This document shows positions 63,706-64,000 of a DNA stretch of 64,000 bases, in pieces. This DNA comes from Liolophura sinensis (Eukaryota; Mollusca; Polyplacophora; Chitonida; Chitonidae), in assembly GCF_032854445.1 (NCBI RefSeq), contig NW_027018007.1:62001-126000 (forward strand). Reading direction: 5' to 3'. The notes under the pieces were generated by a model. That model worked only from the letters and a program-made list of their open reading frames with translations. It was not told the DNA's origin and did not search any database. Each line of letters starts with the position of its first letter. Positions within the stretch are counted from its first letter, which is position 1. The position numbers and the translations under genes were made by a program.

Positions 63706-64000
63706 ACTCACCCAGCAATTGCCTTACTTCTAAGTGCAAGACAATCTCAATGTCTTTATCTACGTGTAGAAAAACCACACCATTTGTACGTGATAAACAC
63801 AAGGTGCTTGATACAGTCTGCTGTAAAAAGTACAACTGAACTCTGACCCACTTCAGTAAGGTGCCAAAAGATGCGGAATTGAGCCAGGCATCGGCAGCTG
63901 TTGAAAAATTGCAAATTTCCCTGGTTTCCATGGAGTAAGAGCCGTTGCTGGGCACGTGATTATGACATAAATGATCATTCAATTGTCACTACAGCCAAAA
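63706..64000 (+). repeat. Partial last monomer, cut by window end
   Basis: Only the first 295 bp of an L-class copy are present. It has gtgataaac, as in the L copies at 46687 and 48885, and gaactctg, as in those at 9337 and 59311. It ends inside the sequence after the AATGATCATT palindrome, so the array continues beyond the window. Confidence 0.95.

Larger units (their letters stand above)
1..64000 (+). repeat. Satellite array, 117 monomers of ~549 bp
   Basis: A single unit recurs head to tail without interruption or inversion. Starts of the ACTCACCCAG phase mark are 543-560 bp apart, and 549 is by far the commonest spacing. Class codes used in the domain entries are as follows. Left class: P has gaccacag then catgaataag (or catcaataag); S has gaccacag then catttataag; T has aaacactg then catttataag; N has accaacttcag; L has cccacttcag or ctcacttcag. 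Right class: c is ttccactttt, g is ttcgcactttt, q is ttccaattttgc. Junction: 1 is gacctgaaat, 2 is gacctaaaat, 3 is gacgtcaaat, 4 is gatctgaaat, 5 is gacctgaaat followed by gggcc instead of gggct. By eye the left classes total about 39 P, 11 S, 24 T, 22 N and 21 L. Neither array edge is seen. A satellite is certain; its chromosomal position is not known. Confidence 0.99.

Noticed and set aside
1-64000. Many open frames of 60-153 codons on both strands, including recurring minus-strand frames of 72, 100 and 112 codons
   Set aside because: They recur once per 549 bp as the same few frames, overlap each other in different frames and on both strands, and are broken by stops and single-base indels in many copies. 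Many shorter ones need a TTG start. I recognise no domain in them. They are satellite by-products.
1-64000. CRISPR array
   Set aside because: There are no short repeats separated by unique spacers. The whole 549 bp unit repeats, with no cas genes.
1-64000. rDNA spacer, 5S cluster, histone cluster or telomeric repeat
   Set aside because: No rRNA, histone or short telomere-type motif can be recognised in the monomer.
59311-64000. Degenerating array edge
   Set aside because: Monomer classes stay ordinary and the deviations are single-base indels, often in homopolymers, not accumulated substitutions. Lower consensus accuracy explains this better than decay at an array boundary.

Overview
The whole window is one tandem array of satellite DNA. 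A monomer of about 549 bp repeats head to tail on the same strand from base 1 to base 64000. Using an ACTCACCCAG motif as an arbitrary phase mark, I located 117 monomer starts by eye: 116 complete copies and a partial last one (63706-64000). The mean spacing is (63706-1)/116 = 549.2 bp. No unique sequence, gene, RNA gene, mobile element or array edge is visible, so the real array extends past both ends.

This is a eukaryotic-type megasatellite, probably centromeric, pericentromeric or other constitutive heterochromatin. I do not recognise the family and cannot name a species. One monomer counted by hand has about 41% GC and about 19 CpG sites. That is close to the number expected by chance, so the array is not strongly CpG-depleted. 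This favours a genome with little germline CpG methylation (many invertebrates) over a heavily methylated one, as inference only.

Layout: every monomer was scored at three variable zones. The left class (after GTACAACT) is P, S, T, N or L. The right class (T-tract zone) is c, g or q. The junction type (before TGGGCTAAGCCCA) is 1-5. Fourteen consecutive domains are listed with every monomer start and its class. There is no single higher-order period. Local blocks of 2, 3, 4, 6 or more monomers were duplicated at different times: a trimer pair (2.2-5.5 kb), a block repeated 11 monomers away (1-1.9 and 6.0-7.9 kb), a six-monomer block repeated 15 monomers away (11.0-14.3 and 19.2-22.5 kb), dimers amplified inside a duplicated trimer (26.3-31.8 kb), an L/S alternation (34.0-36.8 kb), and two tandem tetramer duplications (38.4-42.8 and 45.6-50.0 kb).

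Within the monomer, change is uneven. A stretch of about 49 bp containing TGTAC-TCT-GTACA is almost invariant in all copies, while the left, T-tract and junction zones vary in blocks. The monomer is rich in short dyads. In nine copies the palindrome AATGATCATT is replaced by a different inverted repeat (ATCAAT-ATTC-ATTGAT), created by clustered and partly paired changes. These are the points most worth a second look.

The many 60-153 codon open frames are by-products of a 549 bp (3 x 183) unit and are not annotated as genes. Single-base indels cluster at the left end, near 22.7 kb, at 50.6-51.3 kb and after 59.7 kb, and look partly like residual consensus errors.
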